A DNA stretch of 64,000 nucleotides, from assembly GCF_008831285.2 (NCBI RefSeq), contig NC_045146.1:22833703-22897702 (forward strand), given 5' to 3'. Origin of the DNA: Nymphaea colorata (Eukaryota > Streptophyta > Magnoliopsida > Nymphaeales > Nymphaeaceae). Below the pieces are notes generated by a model, which was not told where the DNA came from, made no database searches, and saw nothing but the letters and a program-made list of their open reading frames with translations. Shown here piece by piece: positions 10,086 to 23,560 of the stretch (its first letter is position 1; each line of letters starts with the position of its first letter). Made by a program: the position numbers and the translations under genes.

Positions 10086-11500
10086 AAATCAGTGTACTTT
10101 TCAAATAAATTAGGCATAAGGGTATTTTGGTCTTTTTCTAAAAAAAAAACCGCGTTCGTTTGCTTAAGACTGTTGAAGGATATCACGTTAATATGGAACC
10201 ACTATTTTTTTTTCAAGGAGAAATGAGCTTTAAGAGATAACAAATCGTGGCTGGCAAGGTTATAGTAGCAAAAAAAAAAATCATCACAATATTTATTTTA
10301 TATAGAAAAAGAATCCGAAAAAAATTATTGAAAGAAAAAAAAGATAAAATTAATTAGTTATTCATCAAAATCTTGTTCATCAAATGCCAAGAGTTAGAAG
10401 TTGATATATTGCGGCGAGGCATAAAAAAAAAAAAGTTTATTTGCTCAAGCTGTCGAGACGCTCATTCAAAATTTACTTAAATTGCTACTCCACAAAAAAT
10501 GAGGGCTTTAGTTTCCAGCCATGGGGATAAAGAAAGAAAAAAGCGACATTGTTGTAGTTTGGTTGTTTAAGGGTAAATTCATCATTTTAAATTTTAAAAT
10601 AGTGCCAAGCCTCTATTCCACTAGTTGGTTCTTTAATTTGTACATTTCATTATCGTCGCATGTGCAATGCCATAATAACAAAATTACCGTAAAAAGACTA
10701 TTATACTTTGTAAATTTAAAAAAATGGTGCACTATTATTATTAGAGGTGAAGTTTTGTGGATGTAATGTTTTTTTTTTTAAAAAAATATCGTGTATAAGT
10801 TGCCATCAAGCCAAAAAAAAAATCAACTTAAATTGTCATTTTTTGCAAACGAGATTTGTATGATTGTTCTTGTTTGTTCAATGGATTTATGGGCTCTAAT
10901 TTTTTACACTGAAATTTTATTTAAGTAAAACAACATAAATTGTTTCATCGATTTAAACATGCGACACCCTCTGGTCTTAGAAGTTACTTGTTCATGAATG
11001 TTTTCATTCAAGCATACACTACTCCGGAAGAGCTTGAGTTTCAAACTTGTGCCAGGATTCAATTCATGCTTTTTATTAACATTGGCAACAAGTAGTTGAT
11101 TATATTTGCATGTTGGGTGTTTAAATTACAGTGTGGAAATAATGTTTTCAAAAAATCTTAGAACACTAATGCAATATTATTGTCAGCAAACACACGCTTA
11201 AATGCTATTATGTTTTGATATCATGAATGAAAACCACACTTGCAGAGATCGAATGTGCTACTTTTTCACTCCATACAATCTTGCATATTGAACATATATG
11301 ACCAAATACAATCTCAAACACTAAACATTATAGAAGAAGAGTGAGGAACATATCAAATGCAACCAATGACAAGCAAATGTCAATATAGATCTTCAGTTGA
11401 TCTAGAACTAAATATGGATCTGATCCTAAAGCATATGGATCTGGAAATAGACCAACGGCCTCAAAGACAAACTTTACAAGCACAAGATACGAAAACTTGA
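10086..11500. other. AT-rich spacer, no gene seen
   Basis: Poly-A/T tracts and short chance ORFs only. Several GGATCTG words near 11400-11450 resemble motifs at 3970, 18650 and 35590-36010. Nothing coding is recognised. Confidence 0.6.
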
Positions 11501-11524
11501 TCCGAAGTCGAAGACCCGAACGTG

Positions 11525-11555
11525 ACACGTCATTGATCCTCGTTGTGGATCCGCA
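11525..11555 (+). promoter_or_regulatory. Plant histone promoter elements (hexamer plus octamer-like)
   Basis: ACGTCA (11527-11532) inside ACACGTCATTGATCCTCG resembles the plant histone type I element (CCACGTCANCGATCCGCG). GATCCGCA follows at 11548-11555 and resembles the octamer. These drive S-phase expression in known plant histone genes. A weak TATA-like TTCAAATA lies at 11662-11669, about 120 bp before the H3 ATG. Confidence 0.7.
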
Positions 11556-11757
11556 TTGATAAGAAACGCCAAATTTGGGCCGTCCGATAGGGCGCAGATC
11601 TGACGGTGAAGAACGACTCCCGCCCTTTCCCAGAATTCCACAACCCGCCATCGACGTTCCCTTCAAATACCGCGCTTCTCCTTCTTTTTCATCATCGTCT
11701 TCCAGCCCCCGATCTTTCTTGTTCTTGATCACTCTAGCCGTCATTTTCTTTTTCTAG

Positions 11758-12201
<444 letters not shown>

Positions 12202-14100
12202 TTGCGTTTTTGCTCCAAAATCTGTGCTGCACATGTTAGGGTTTTTTTTTGCTTTTTTTCCCCTCAGGGTTGTAGTTTTTCGTTGATGGTGTCTAAATGT
12301 ATGTGATGTTCATGAATGAAAGGTGTTACTGGTTCTACGAAATTGATCTGCAGCTGTTACTACTCGAACGATCCTTCCACCCATCTATTCGATTTTCTAT
12401 TCGTCCTTCATTTTTATTGCTTTCGGGAAGATTTGCCGATCATTTTGCTGTCCTTCCGAGGGACGATTGGTTGCTGGTGGTTGTATTTTTCTTTGCTGGT
12501 TATTTCTCTTTTGTTATCTGAAGCAGCCATTCGCCATTGGACTCTGCTCTATCAACGTGTTGCATCAAAGAGCAAACATATAATCTCTGCAAAATGATTT
12601 ATTGGTTTTCGTCTTCATTCCACGAAGCTATTGTGGACTTTTGTTCGTGTAAGACTGCGATTTTTTTTCAGACAAAAATTGGTGAGTACTATAAAAAAAT
12701 GGGTCTCTAATTGGCTTTGGGTAGAAGCTGTCGTCAACTGGGTAATGAAGTTTCACCATAGAAGAAATATATCCAAGGTAAGATCTCGGTGAAGTTTCCT
12801 TTTAGTTTTTATCCTTCTGTTTATTTTTGCCTTTCCAATCAAAAGTGGATACCTCGTGGGGACGATTCTGATCGCCATTTTGGATGGACGACTAATCAAA
12901 CGGTAATATATGCATCTCGTCTAAATTCCTTTTGTTCACCTTTTGGCTGCTTTGGTTTTTGTTTAGGATATACCGTAGGTTCAGTATGGCTTTTACGTGT
13001 TCTTTTTGTACAGATCAGCGTGGATCTATCATGACGGGAGGATCGTCGACGCTGAAATATACGGTGATTTGATTGGACGGCAAACTAGAAGTTAGTTACA
13101 TGGATCCATTTACTTCTTTTTTCTTCTTTTGGCAGTTTCGGTTTTTGTTTGGGATGTATCGGTTGTTAGTTAATACGGCTACTTGTTCGTCGTGTTTTCA
13201 GGAATCATTGTTCATTAGCCATATGGGTTCGCATTGTGAACTTATATCAGGAAATTGTGTTTTTGGGGTTGATAATTCTTCTCAGTGGTAGTTCCTCTTA
13301 AGAATCATCAAATTGGGACATCACTGCTAATTGCCGACTTTAGGGAATACTGCGCCTCCCATCGGATTCTTGATTTCTGACTAGTGACTGGGGATTGATG
13401 TGTTAATGGAATTAGAATTTTGGAGCTTGGGAATTTCATTGATCCAACTATATGGGAATACCACATGTGAGTGCATTGTCGAAGGTATGGTTTTTTTGGT
13501 GCTTAATGCATAGTCATTTGGTTATTATTCAGTGATATCTTCTGCCTTGCTGCTAAATCTAATTCACTGTTGATTGAATGCGTGGACACATAGCGTGAGG
13601 GCTGGAACGTTTTATGTGCAACAAAAAAATTATGTAACTGTATTCTTTTACTGCCGTGAACGGCTTTTTTCTTTCTCCATTCGAGGAGCTTGTTAGATGT
13701 GAAACTAAAATGTTATGGGTACTTTTCTTCTTCTTTTTTTTTTTTTGCTCTTAGCACATCTTTTGTGATCATTTTGTTTCACCCTGAATAGCTGGAAAGA
13801 GATCCACTTTCATAAGAAACAGGGCCTTTATTTCACATGGCAGTGGAACGGACCTCTGCCACGAGGAAAAAGCAGTGAGGACCAGTTACTCAATGGGATG
13901 GATCTCATGTCATGTGGCTGCCTTTCCAACAATCAGGTCATTTGCAGATGCCTCTTAAGAATACGAAGCACATCAAGCCTTTGATGTGTTGAAAAATAAA
14001 ATAACAATAAAAAGAAGAAAAGACAATTCAACATGGCTGGAATCATTCCTAGTCCTTTGAAGGCCACCATGGACCTTGAAACCTGTGGTGTGCAATCTCA
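12202..14100 (+). other. H3 downstream region with possible spliced non-coding or small-ORF transcript
   Basis: T-rich sequence starts as the H3 3' UTR. Between 12660 and 13034 several well-formed GT/AG pairs can be joined (12725-12777, 12846-12902, 13014-13034) into one open frame ending at TGA 13032-13034. It includes KWIPRGDDSDRHFGW. I recognise no family. It could be an extended H3 transcript, a small gene, or chance. Confidence 0.3.
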
Positions 14101-15127
14101 TTGATACATAAGCCTTTACAGCTAGCATAACTCATTGGTTTAAAGAGTACTTACATGACAACTTTTATCCACATTAGCAGCACAATAATCTCTTAATTTG
14201 TGCTTTATATTTAACTGTTCCTAAATTAGATCATCTCATGATCCTTGCCATCTTGTTTGGTAGAGATGCTTTCCATAATGATGACATCCTTATCATATGT
14301 GCTCCACCATTGTCGTTGTTAGCGATTATTTCTTTCAATATGACTGTTTTCACGAGCATATACGATAAGAATAATGCAATATAACTTGCACCTAGAAGAT
14401 GACGTATATTGTTGTATGTGGAAAACACTTTCCAGAAAAGACAGGAAAACAAGTACTGAAAGAAATCCACTATGGCAGATTGCAGATTTTTCCTTCAAGC
14501 TTGCGAAACCACATCTTGGAAGCACGCAATCTCAAATAATTAAATGATCGGTGGTACTTCGGTTCATCGTTCAGATGTCTACAGTTTGTGCAATATTGGA
14601 GAACAGAGACGTGATTATTGACATTTAATTGGTTTGCTCTTGTTTGATGCTACATCTATTATTCAATTGCAGTTTGCAGAACTCCAGCTTTACAATTGCA
14701 TTATATGACTGTGGGTTTCGTGCATAAATTCATCTACTCTCTATGACCTTTCTATGTACTGTTATAACGGATTCATGGGAGGGAAGGGTTGAGAATCTAA
14801 TTAAAGGGTGGCTGTTGGCCTGTTATGGCATACTTACTGCGCAACCAATAGAGCACATACTTCCTACTGTCTTGCGCTCCTCTCTTTTGGCAGAATCACT
14901 CACATTGCATCTGAATCAGCATACCCTCAGTCTGAGTAACGCTGCTGTTTCTGTAATGACGTGAGAGTCAAAGAAGGCAGTGGAACTCATGGACAGACAG
15001 ACAAGCAATTGGAATTCAGTGAAATAACAGGAATTGAGAAAATGAGAGTTCAGTTCTGCTCAAAATCTGATCCCTCGGCAATCTGCTGGCAGCTGTGCAG
15101 TTCCTCGACTCTGCAACACACGGTGGT

Positions 15128-15157
15128 AATCTCTCTCTCTCTCTCTCGCGCGCGCGT
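15128..15157. repeat. (CT)n(CG)n compound microsatellite
   Basis: TCTC run followed directly by CGCGCGCG, which could favour alternative DNA structure. Confidence 0.85.
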
Positions 15158-15547
15158 GGGAGGAAGGTATCAAGTCAGATGAACTTACATGGTCGCAAAA
15201 AGTATCAATAGACATAAATATTAAGTTGTATAGCATCATCCCTCAGTTACGCATATAGATGTTTCTGAATAGGTCTTGTTGAATATGAGAAAATATTGTC
15301 CTCCAAAGAACTGCATCATTCATTTGTGTCGTTCATCTAATATATGAAAATGAAGGAAAGGTCCCATTATCACTTGTGAAATTTTTATCATTTCTATTTG
15401 TTGCTCATAATTATGTTTCCATTGTTTGAGTACGCTGTAAATGGTGATGGAACTATTGCTCATAATCTCAAACTGAATCGTTAAATGTATGTTGAATGAC
15501 AATACTTTGAGGGTTGTTTAATAGCTTGGACACTAATACAATGTTAT

Positions 15548-15628
15548 ATGAATCTTTCCTAAAGATTAGGATAGATTTGTACAACACTTTGTTTTAGCAT
15601 TTCATGAATCTGTTTCAATCTTTAGGAT
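15548..15628 (+). repeat. MITE-like dispersed repeat, copy A
   Basis: Contains an internal near-palindrome (AATCTTTCCTAAAGATTAGG) and the block TGAATCTGTTTCAATCTTTA. Related blocks occur at 36105-36140 and 47870-48006. Confidence 0.5.
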
Positions 15629-18600
15629 ATGAGTGGATTACCAACAATACTTGTCCAAATGTTAGAACAAGCTCGTATTTCTAGGATGTAGATACAGGAA
15701 GCTCCGAAGGATTGTGTCATGAAAAAAGTGGGAAAGAGGACGAATTGAAGCATAAGGGGCATCATTTGCTTTAGAATTTTGGCAGTGGGTCATATGGTGG
15801 TTAAGAGGGATTTTAGATGTTTCTTTGTTTTTGTTTGATCCGGCGTTTTTAACGAATCACTACACTAGGGGCTTCTACCCTTACCATCAGGCAGAGGACA
15901 GGGAAGAAGGGGCTTTTAAGCATGAACTGTGACGGTTAGCAGCTAGCCGAAACACTTTCTCACTGGGAAGCCATCTCTACTTATTTTTCTTGTAACCTCT
16001 TATAGATATTTAATTCTCATTAAATGATGAGGATATTCCATCGAACAACCTCCTTTATGCTACACTGCCATTGTTTAGTTTTGGAATGATTCAGACATCC
16101 AGTTAAACTTGACAGAGGTTCATAAGGTTTTCCATAAATTGAATTATTTCTTGATGAGTAAAGCACAAATAAGTAGACACTAACGGGGTGACTAGATATC
16201 ACGATTGTATTGTTTTGCAACAAAAGGAGCAAGGTGTTGGGTGCGGGTGCAAGTTCAGACATGAGTGGATAAACTTTGAAAAGCTTGGGTACAGAAACAT
16301 GACTATAAATTTAATTTTGTCGTACATTTAACTTTTGGAATGTAAAAATCTTATTATTTAAATCTTCAATTTCTTAGTTTCAAGAGAAATACCATCGATG
16401 GTTGAAACACAACACAAGACAGAGAAAAATGATTATTGTATGTAGAGAAGAGAAAACCATTTACAGTGACATGAAATGAGACATCCAAATCAATAAGCCC
16501 ATCTCCCCGCGAGGAGCTGAGGTAGACATGATGGTAGAGCTCGACACCGGCTGTGTTAGTGCTATGTTTGGCCGGTCCAAACCCAGACTCATGTTCGTTG
16601 TAGCAGCCGACATAGCTCATCTCGAGATCAAGTTTGTATTATGATGTACCAGTCTGCCTCCCCCACGCCATCCAGATTCAGTTATTCTAAAGTCAGTTCT
16701 TCATGATCTCAAAAACTATGAGTTCAATAATTTGCTTCTCATTTAATAAGAGATACCATATTCGGTTTTTATCGTGCTTCATCAGGAACTTTCGTTGCGA
16801 CCTGACGCGTTATCTCGGTTTGACTCATAGGCTTATGGTTTGGTTTGGTTTGGTTTCTATATCATATATATCGAACTCAGGTCCGGTCATGGCGATAGCC
16901 CAGAGTCAGAGAGATATACTGCGACCAGCTCAGACCAGTGGCCATTAGGCGGCTGATCTCAGGTTTGAGTGTTAAAGGCTGCACTTTGGTACCAATAAAG
17001 TAGAAGCTTACAAGCTCCAACCTTTGCTACCAAAGTAGCTCTAGATCCTTGAGTCGATGGTCCATTTGTGTTATACACAACTTCACAGATGTTGAAGACC
17101 CTTTGCAAGTCAGTTCAAAAAGATACGATTTAATGGTGGATGCTGAACTTTCTCTTTGTTAAGTTGAAAAGTTTTTGACATAGCCATTTTCTCTTCCACT
17201 TCAATAAATAAACAGCCTTAATATGGCTCGTTTCTTAACAAAGAGATGAATCATCCCACTTTGCTTCCTCTTGACTTTGGAATTTGTTGAAGTGGGGAGG
17301 CCTGTATTTTTTTTTAATGCTAAACTATTTCCTTGATTCAGATACGGCCAAAGCTCCTCTACCTTCTTGGTTAATAACTTTAGATGAAAGCACTGCTAAA
17401 ACATGATCATTTGTCTTTTCTTAAAATTCTAGATCTTCTCTCCTCCCAATTAACTAGGTAGAAAGTAGATTATTAAATAAAAAACTACTTTTCTCAAATT
17501 CGATTGCAGACCAATTAGAAAAAAATATTCTTGTTCATGAATGACAGTTCAACAAGATACTTTCTCCTGGCCTTCTTTCTTTGTCAAAGACATGTGACTT
17601 TCTTTTGAAGAAAAAGTACGAGACAAATATCTTGAGGTGCACATCCTCTTAACATTTTCCCATGATTGAGATGTCCATTAAATTCCAAAATATCGACATT
17701 AAACACTTTGTTTCCACGGTAGATAAAAATCATGAGATAATTTTGTAATTTTTCATCTCTCATCCCTCCTGTTTGTAAGCCCAAGTGAATTCTCACTCTC
17801 AGCTTCCTCAAGGGATCTCATTTCATCATTGATTGATTGCCTGGGATCTCAATTAAAAGATGTGCATTGTAAGGATCTTAGTAGCCTGGATCCTAAATCT
17901 AGGTTATATGTAAAAAACCGTGGTTATGATCGGATTAGGGAAGGGGTCGGTGTCCGACCTTCACGGACCAAAAGTGGGGAGCGTCAATAAGCTGTTTTCC
18001 TACGGAGAAGAAGTTGCTGAAAGCTGAGGTAGCTGTTCTTGCCATTAGTGGGGTTTGCCATCAAGGTCGAGGCTCAGTCTTGACCTTACAGCCATTCTCT
18101 CCACCCGCAGATCGGTAGATGTAGGGAGGGAGAGAGACTAGAAAACTCAGTCCTATTTTGGAACTGTCTTTAATATATATGTGTGTTTGTCTGTAAACAA
18201 TGTCATGTGCTGATTTAGATGCATGGTGATGCTTCTTTTAGCTTTGGCGGAACGTTAATTCTGCTTACCTTCTGTTTTTCCTTCAGCCACTGTGCATTTT
18301 TACTTCAAATCACATACTTTTCCAAGTTGGGTAGATGAAATTGGTCGTGTTACAGGAAAGAGAAGCCGTTTATTTGCTTTGCTAAATTTTCACTCTGAGT
18401 TTTCAAGTTCTTTTGATTTATATCGAAGAGAAATTTCGGAAAGCAAATGTCTTGACATGGATCTTGAAGACGTTCTCTTCACGTTATCCCGTAGGAATTT
18501 GATTTTCAGATTTCATATCGTTTTCTAAAATCCTATAAAATATTCTATTCTATGATCTGCACGCACTAAGCAGATGCAGGAGCAATGCTGAACTCGTGCA

Positions 18601-19369
18601 GATCAACGTTCTCATAGTTTGATTTTTGAGTTATTATCTTGTTTTGTTTGGGATCCAGATCCAGGGACCCGTTTTTATAATGGCTAGGACGCTCTCGACT
18701 TTTAATGAAACCCTAACGATTATTTGCTTTTGTCCTTTCCCTTCTACATTCGTTTTGCACCGCTTTCGATTCTCCCGCGTGGTTTAGAGCAGAAGTGCTC
18801 TCTTCCACTGCATCATAAGCTCTTTAATGGATCTGCTGCAGGTTTCTTGTTGATGATTCTGTGCTCAATTGCTCATCCGTTCCTCCTGACTCTGTTTCCG
18901 TGCCAATTGAAACCATAAACAGAAGTTTGGGTGTTATGGCCCTGCCAATACTGCCCTGGTTCCCCCCTTGGGTATCAATCAGATTCCAGGTCTGGTCTGC
19001 ACCCTCTGGGTATTGCTAAGATTCCAGGTCTTGTTGTTGTTTAATCTTCCCATTTGGTCAAAGAAGGAGAATTAGTAGTACCATCATGCTCAATTTTTTG
19101 AAGTTGATGTATTGTACCCGCATTCCTGTGATATGCTGAAACCTACATAATAAAACTGACACTGAACCTTTTGTAATACCTACATGCACTTTTTCACGTT
19201 AGAAATAAACAAGATGTACATTGTGTGGGCATAACTATTTTGCAATCTGTTGGCGTTAAGCTAAAGTATTATCTCCGATATCTGTATAGGCTGGAAAGTT
19301 GCTCAAGATAGCTATGAATTTTGATTTAAAATTATTGAAACAAATGCTATGCCCCATTGCCTTAAGGGG

Positions 19370-19445
19370 GTAGCATATCTAGTAGAGCAGGTAGGCTAGT
19401 AAAAGGTACATTATTTGTTGATTCTCGTGAGTGTTACTCTGCTGG
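19370..19445 (+). mobile_element. tRNA-derived SINE head
   Basis: Reads like a decayed tRNA promoter: A-box-like TAGCATATCTAGTAGAGC and B-box-like TTGATTCTCG about 45 bp later, with GCAGGTAGGCT between. The downstream GTTACTCTGCTGGACC could be the SINE body. No CCA end or intact cloverleaf, so not a tRNA gene. Confidence 0.5.
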
Positions 19446-22400
19446 ACCGTTAAAGGTTTGATATGACACTCAAGTTGAACTGCATGCTTTACTCTACCCA
19501 GGTCCCACGCAACCCAGGACCTCAGACGCATGAAGAATGAGAGGCTGTCAGGTCTTTATTGGGTGTTAAATTGTTAACCTCCTACTCAACCTGAGGTACT
19601 GTGCCCTGTCTTCCTTGGTGCAGTTATACACAATTTCTGACCTTATGAAATTTGACTGCAGATATGAACTCTGATTCTATTATACGGAATGAAGATAGTG
19701 ATATTTGTGTTTGTCGAACAACTTTCATCTCTCACATAAAAGAAGCTGAAGGGGACTAGTGCCTCTTTTCTCTGATTATGCTCTATATGTGCCAGAAAAA
19801 TGGGAAAGATGACTTTGAGTCTAAATGTCAAGATATGAATATGTCTCTTGCCATGACCTGGTGGGGATTTGCTGCCGACGAAAAAAGGTATTTTCAACTG
19901 AACATCAATAATGCTTCTTAAAGTGGTCATTCTAAAAAGCTTCATTACGACTCATTGGAACAAATGGCATTTTGATGATTGAAATCACACTCTTGAGGTA
20001 GTACTTTAGCTTTTAATACTTGTGGCCGCCTCCCCAAAAATGTAGAACATATGCAGAAAACTCTTTAGATCAAAGAACCTTCAATCGAGCACCTTGCAGG
20101 AGGTCGCCTTGAAATTTGAACTCATGACTGGGTGCCTAATGCAGCCAGTGCTCCCTCGCCAGTTGTACTAACCCTATTGGTTCAGGAGAGGTACAAAATG
20201 GAAAAGGTATCTCAGTAACATTTTATTGCAAATAAACTTTTCCTATTATTGAGAGCATGTCTTGGAACTAATAAGCACTGTCAAATAAAATAAATAAGTT
20301 AAAAAATCAACCAATTCTGTGCAAGCTTTTCAATTTAAGCTTGGTATTTCAAATGCATCTGGCAGGCATCGATCTCGGTTTATTTTTCTGGGTTGGGTTT
20401 TTGGACATGATGAATCAAGGTGGGCTTTGAGCTTACTACATGTTAAGCTTGTTTGTGTTACCTCAGCTGGCTACAAGTTTGAGATAGGTCAAGTTGTTGA
20501 AAACATTTCCATTTATAATTGAAAAGGAAGTTTGAAGATTGAAGGGTCTACTTGAAGCAATCTGTCTTTTCATGAGGATGACTGTATGCTTGTGCACAGG
20601 TTTTCCTGATTTCTGCACCTGTGCGTGAGAAATAGGATAAAATTTTAATTTGCGAAGTTTATATCCTGACTGCCTGAATCAGCTCCAAACAAGCCAAATT
20701 CAAGTTGAATCTGATTAATGCAACCCCATCATTCTACAGCAGCATGAGAGTTTCGCTTCGACTTAGCGACACAGTCACAGAAAATTTTAGGAATAAGCAA
20801 CATCATAGTCTTTTTATTGTAGAAGCCACCCGCTTCGAAAATGTTTTTGAATTTCATCTACATGGTCTTTTTAATCATTAAACAAAAAATTATTCTCTTT
20901 GGGGCAAGCAGGACTTGATAAAAATGGGGTTCCTGAAAAATAGACCATGATGATCACAATCACATGGAAGTGGAGCCAGATTACTCAGTCAATGCCCACG
21001 CTGAATTATTTTCTACCAAGCTGTGAACTCACGTTATTTTCAGTTTCTTGGAGCAGCGTAGCAGATGCTATCAGAGTTGCAGTCAAGATTTGGCTGCATC
21101 CTCCTTGTGGGGACGTTGTTCTGTAACTAAGCAGAATTCCAGAACCAAAAGAATACTGAAAAACGATTGGATTCTGCTGAAACTTATAATACTCTAAACA
21201 GTGGTTGGCGCGGTACACCGACAAGGTTTTACTGCTGCAGCCACGAGCATTCAGGTCTGTGGTATCCCTTTGAACTCATTTGAAGCAGTAACTGCACATG
21301 ATTAGCTCTTACAACACCACCATTGGCAACTTATCTGCACTCAATTTGAAGTCTATTTGTATGCCAAATTTCCCGCCTATATGAATGTATAAGTGCACTA
21401 ACTCTTGGTGGGGCCAGAGTGTGTCTCATAGTGCCCTTAATCAGATGAAGGTTCTGAGTGCATGACTGATGGAGGAATCTGCTGCCGGACCCAAATTTTT
21501 TTCCTTGGAGCATAATCTTCGTATGCCAATATCTTACTGGCAGCACAGGCTTGTCCTGTGGTTGGGAACACATGGAGGGACCCCCTTAATAATGAAGCTT
21601 TTGAGAAGGAAGAGGGCTATTGCAACTCACTGGGTAAATCCTTCTTACTAGCTGACAAGTTTAAATTTTTGAATATTGCATCTTCCAAGCTCAGCTCAAA
21701 AGCTCATTTACTTCAGATGATCAATTTAGAAATATGGTGTATGGTTGTCTATAGCAAGTTGCAGAGAGATACTTTTTACCTTGTACTGTAGGGGCCACCA
21801 GTGAGAAAGATGTCTGTCCCTCTTTTTTTTTTTACATTTTTTTTGGGGAGGAGGAGAGTTAGACACAGTCTTCATTTCTTTTCCAGACCAATTCTTATAT
21901 AATTGAAAAGACCATCTTAACAGTAGGACAACACCGTCTCCATTATTAAAATTCGAAAGTTCTAGCCTAGATTTATGACCACCTATTTTCTGCAACTCAT
22001 CAAAAAATGTCATCTTGTGTCAATCTGGCATTTACTGATATCTATTATATTGTGTGTATGAGAGAGAGATAGAGAGAGAAACAAGAAAAACATATATATA
22101 TTTTTTTTGTTTGGCTTGCACAAATCCATCTAGTTTAACCTTTTTTTGACGTAACGGGCACGAGTTGTTTAATATTTTGCGCTTAGGTTGACCGCTAAGG
22201 AGAAGATTCGAAATACTATAATGTCTCACCAAGTTCAGGAATGAGATCTACATGTTTTCATCTTCAAAGGAGATTACCATAATATAATCAAGGTTTAACA
22301 AATTAGCCTAGTTGAGTTACTCCTATTGCTGGATGAATACTTGCTGACAGCCCTCCCCACTTGAGGTTTTTCTTTTTGGTTGGAAAACCTCGTTGAATGG

Positions 22401-22620
22401 CTTAACATGGCGTACCTACTGTTGCTTCCTCCACAATAAAATGCTCTATAGTGGAGTTCCCTTAAGCTCAAAAAAGCCTTACTCCACCAAGCACATGGAT
22501 GAGGTTGAGATCGAGTTTTGCATGTCGTTTTGTGTAGATAATGAGCGTATGTTGGATGTGGACCATACTATCAATATACACATTTATTTTCATATTTTCA
22601 TGTTCAAACATTGCATATGC
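19446..22620. other. Gene-free region
   Basis: Apart from the SINE-like segment at 20090-20180 and a GA tract near 22060-22078, only short unassigned ORFs are seen, for example 19643-19945 (-) and 21469-21651 (+). None shows a known domain. Confidence 0.5.
20090..20180 (-). mobile_element. tRNA-derived SINE head, minus strand
   Basis: On the minus strand: A-box-like TTAGTACAACTGGCG, spacer, then B-box-like GAGTTCAAATTTC, followed by AAGGCGACC. The order and spacing of the pol III boxes fit a plant tRNA-derived SINE. Lies about 700 bp from the plus-strand SINE head. Confidence 0.6.
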
Positions 22621-22625
22621 ATGTG

Positions 22626-22920
22626 GGTGAGATAACAAATCAGTATGAAATAACAAATAAATATAAGATAATATTTATGAGATAACAAAAGATTTATGAG
22701 ATAGTGTGATAATGGATAAATAGATGTATGAGATAACACTAAAAATAAGTATGAGATAATGTTTATGAGATAACAAAAGATTTATAAGACAATGAGGTAG
22801 CAGACGATGTATGAGATGACGCCAAATATAAGTACGAGATAATGTTTATGAGATAACAAAATATTTATGAGATAATGAAATAATGGACGGATGTATATGA
22901 GATAATGTTTATGAGATGAC
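22626..22920 (+). repeat. ~84-bp minisatellite rich in ATGAGATAA
   Basis: About three tandem units starting near 22659, 22743 and 22827. Each has TATGAGATAATGTTTATGAG then ATAACAAAA and a GGATG-containing tail. Within units, ATGAGATAA recurs every 10-25 bp, so the array has a second, shorter periodicity. No coding potential. Confidence 0.8.
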
Positions 22921-23510
22921 AGTTCGAGTGGGGCAAAAAAATGAAAATATTTTTTTACTGCTAAAAGAGGTATGTTACAATATGTATATAAAGATTAACA
23001 AATCTTACCTTTAACGAACCCCTAAATATTCCTTTTGCGTTTTGTTTTTGTTTGTACAAAGAGTTTCTTTTTATCATGAATTCTTTTTGTTTTTACAAAG
23101 AATTTCTTTTTATATTAATCATGCGTATTTTTCTCTTTTTTATTAATCATGAGTATTTTTTGTCATTATTAAAATGACACATGAAATCAGATAAACAAGG
23201 ACTACGTGTGTAACCAGCTTGAGAACCAATGGCTCCTTAACTGTGTGTTAACACCTCAGTTTACATTTCCATTGGACTTTTTCCATTTCAAAGCATGATG
23301 TATCCACATGCACCATATGTTTGTGCATGTGCGTATTTATACATGTGCCGGCATTCTGCAAGAAAGTCATAAAGTTAAAGTTACACTTCAGAACAGTAGT
23401 ACAACGAGAGATTTTTAGTTGAGGGGCACTATTAATACATCAAAATCTTTTAAGGGGCAGTTCATATCAAAAGCTTTTAAGGAGCAGAAATATTCAAAAA
23501 TTTATGTGGC

Positions 23511-23560
23511 ATGATGTGGGCAACTGCTCAAACCAGACCATATGTGCCTCCGTCACTGCT
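23511..23560 (+). repeat. Dispersed repeat, degenerate copy
   Basis: ATGATGTGGGCAACTGCTCA then ACCATATGTGCCTCCGTCAC aligns with the 25742-25790 copy with scattered differences. Confidence 0.45.

Larger units (their letters stand above)
14101..19360. other. Gene-free region with repeat debris
   Basis: Only short ORFs. Contains a (CT)n(CG)n tract, a MITE-like segment at 15530-15630, and stop-free stretches at 16366-16620 (-) and 18292-18528 (+) without recognisable domains. No exon series could be built. Confidence 0.5.

Noticed and set aside
16366-16620. 84-codon minus-strand ORF (SYVGCYNEHESGFGP...)
   Set aside because: Looks protein-like in its first half but I recognise no family and found no partner exons.
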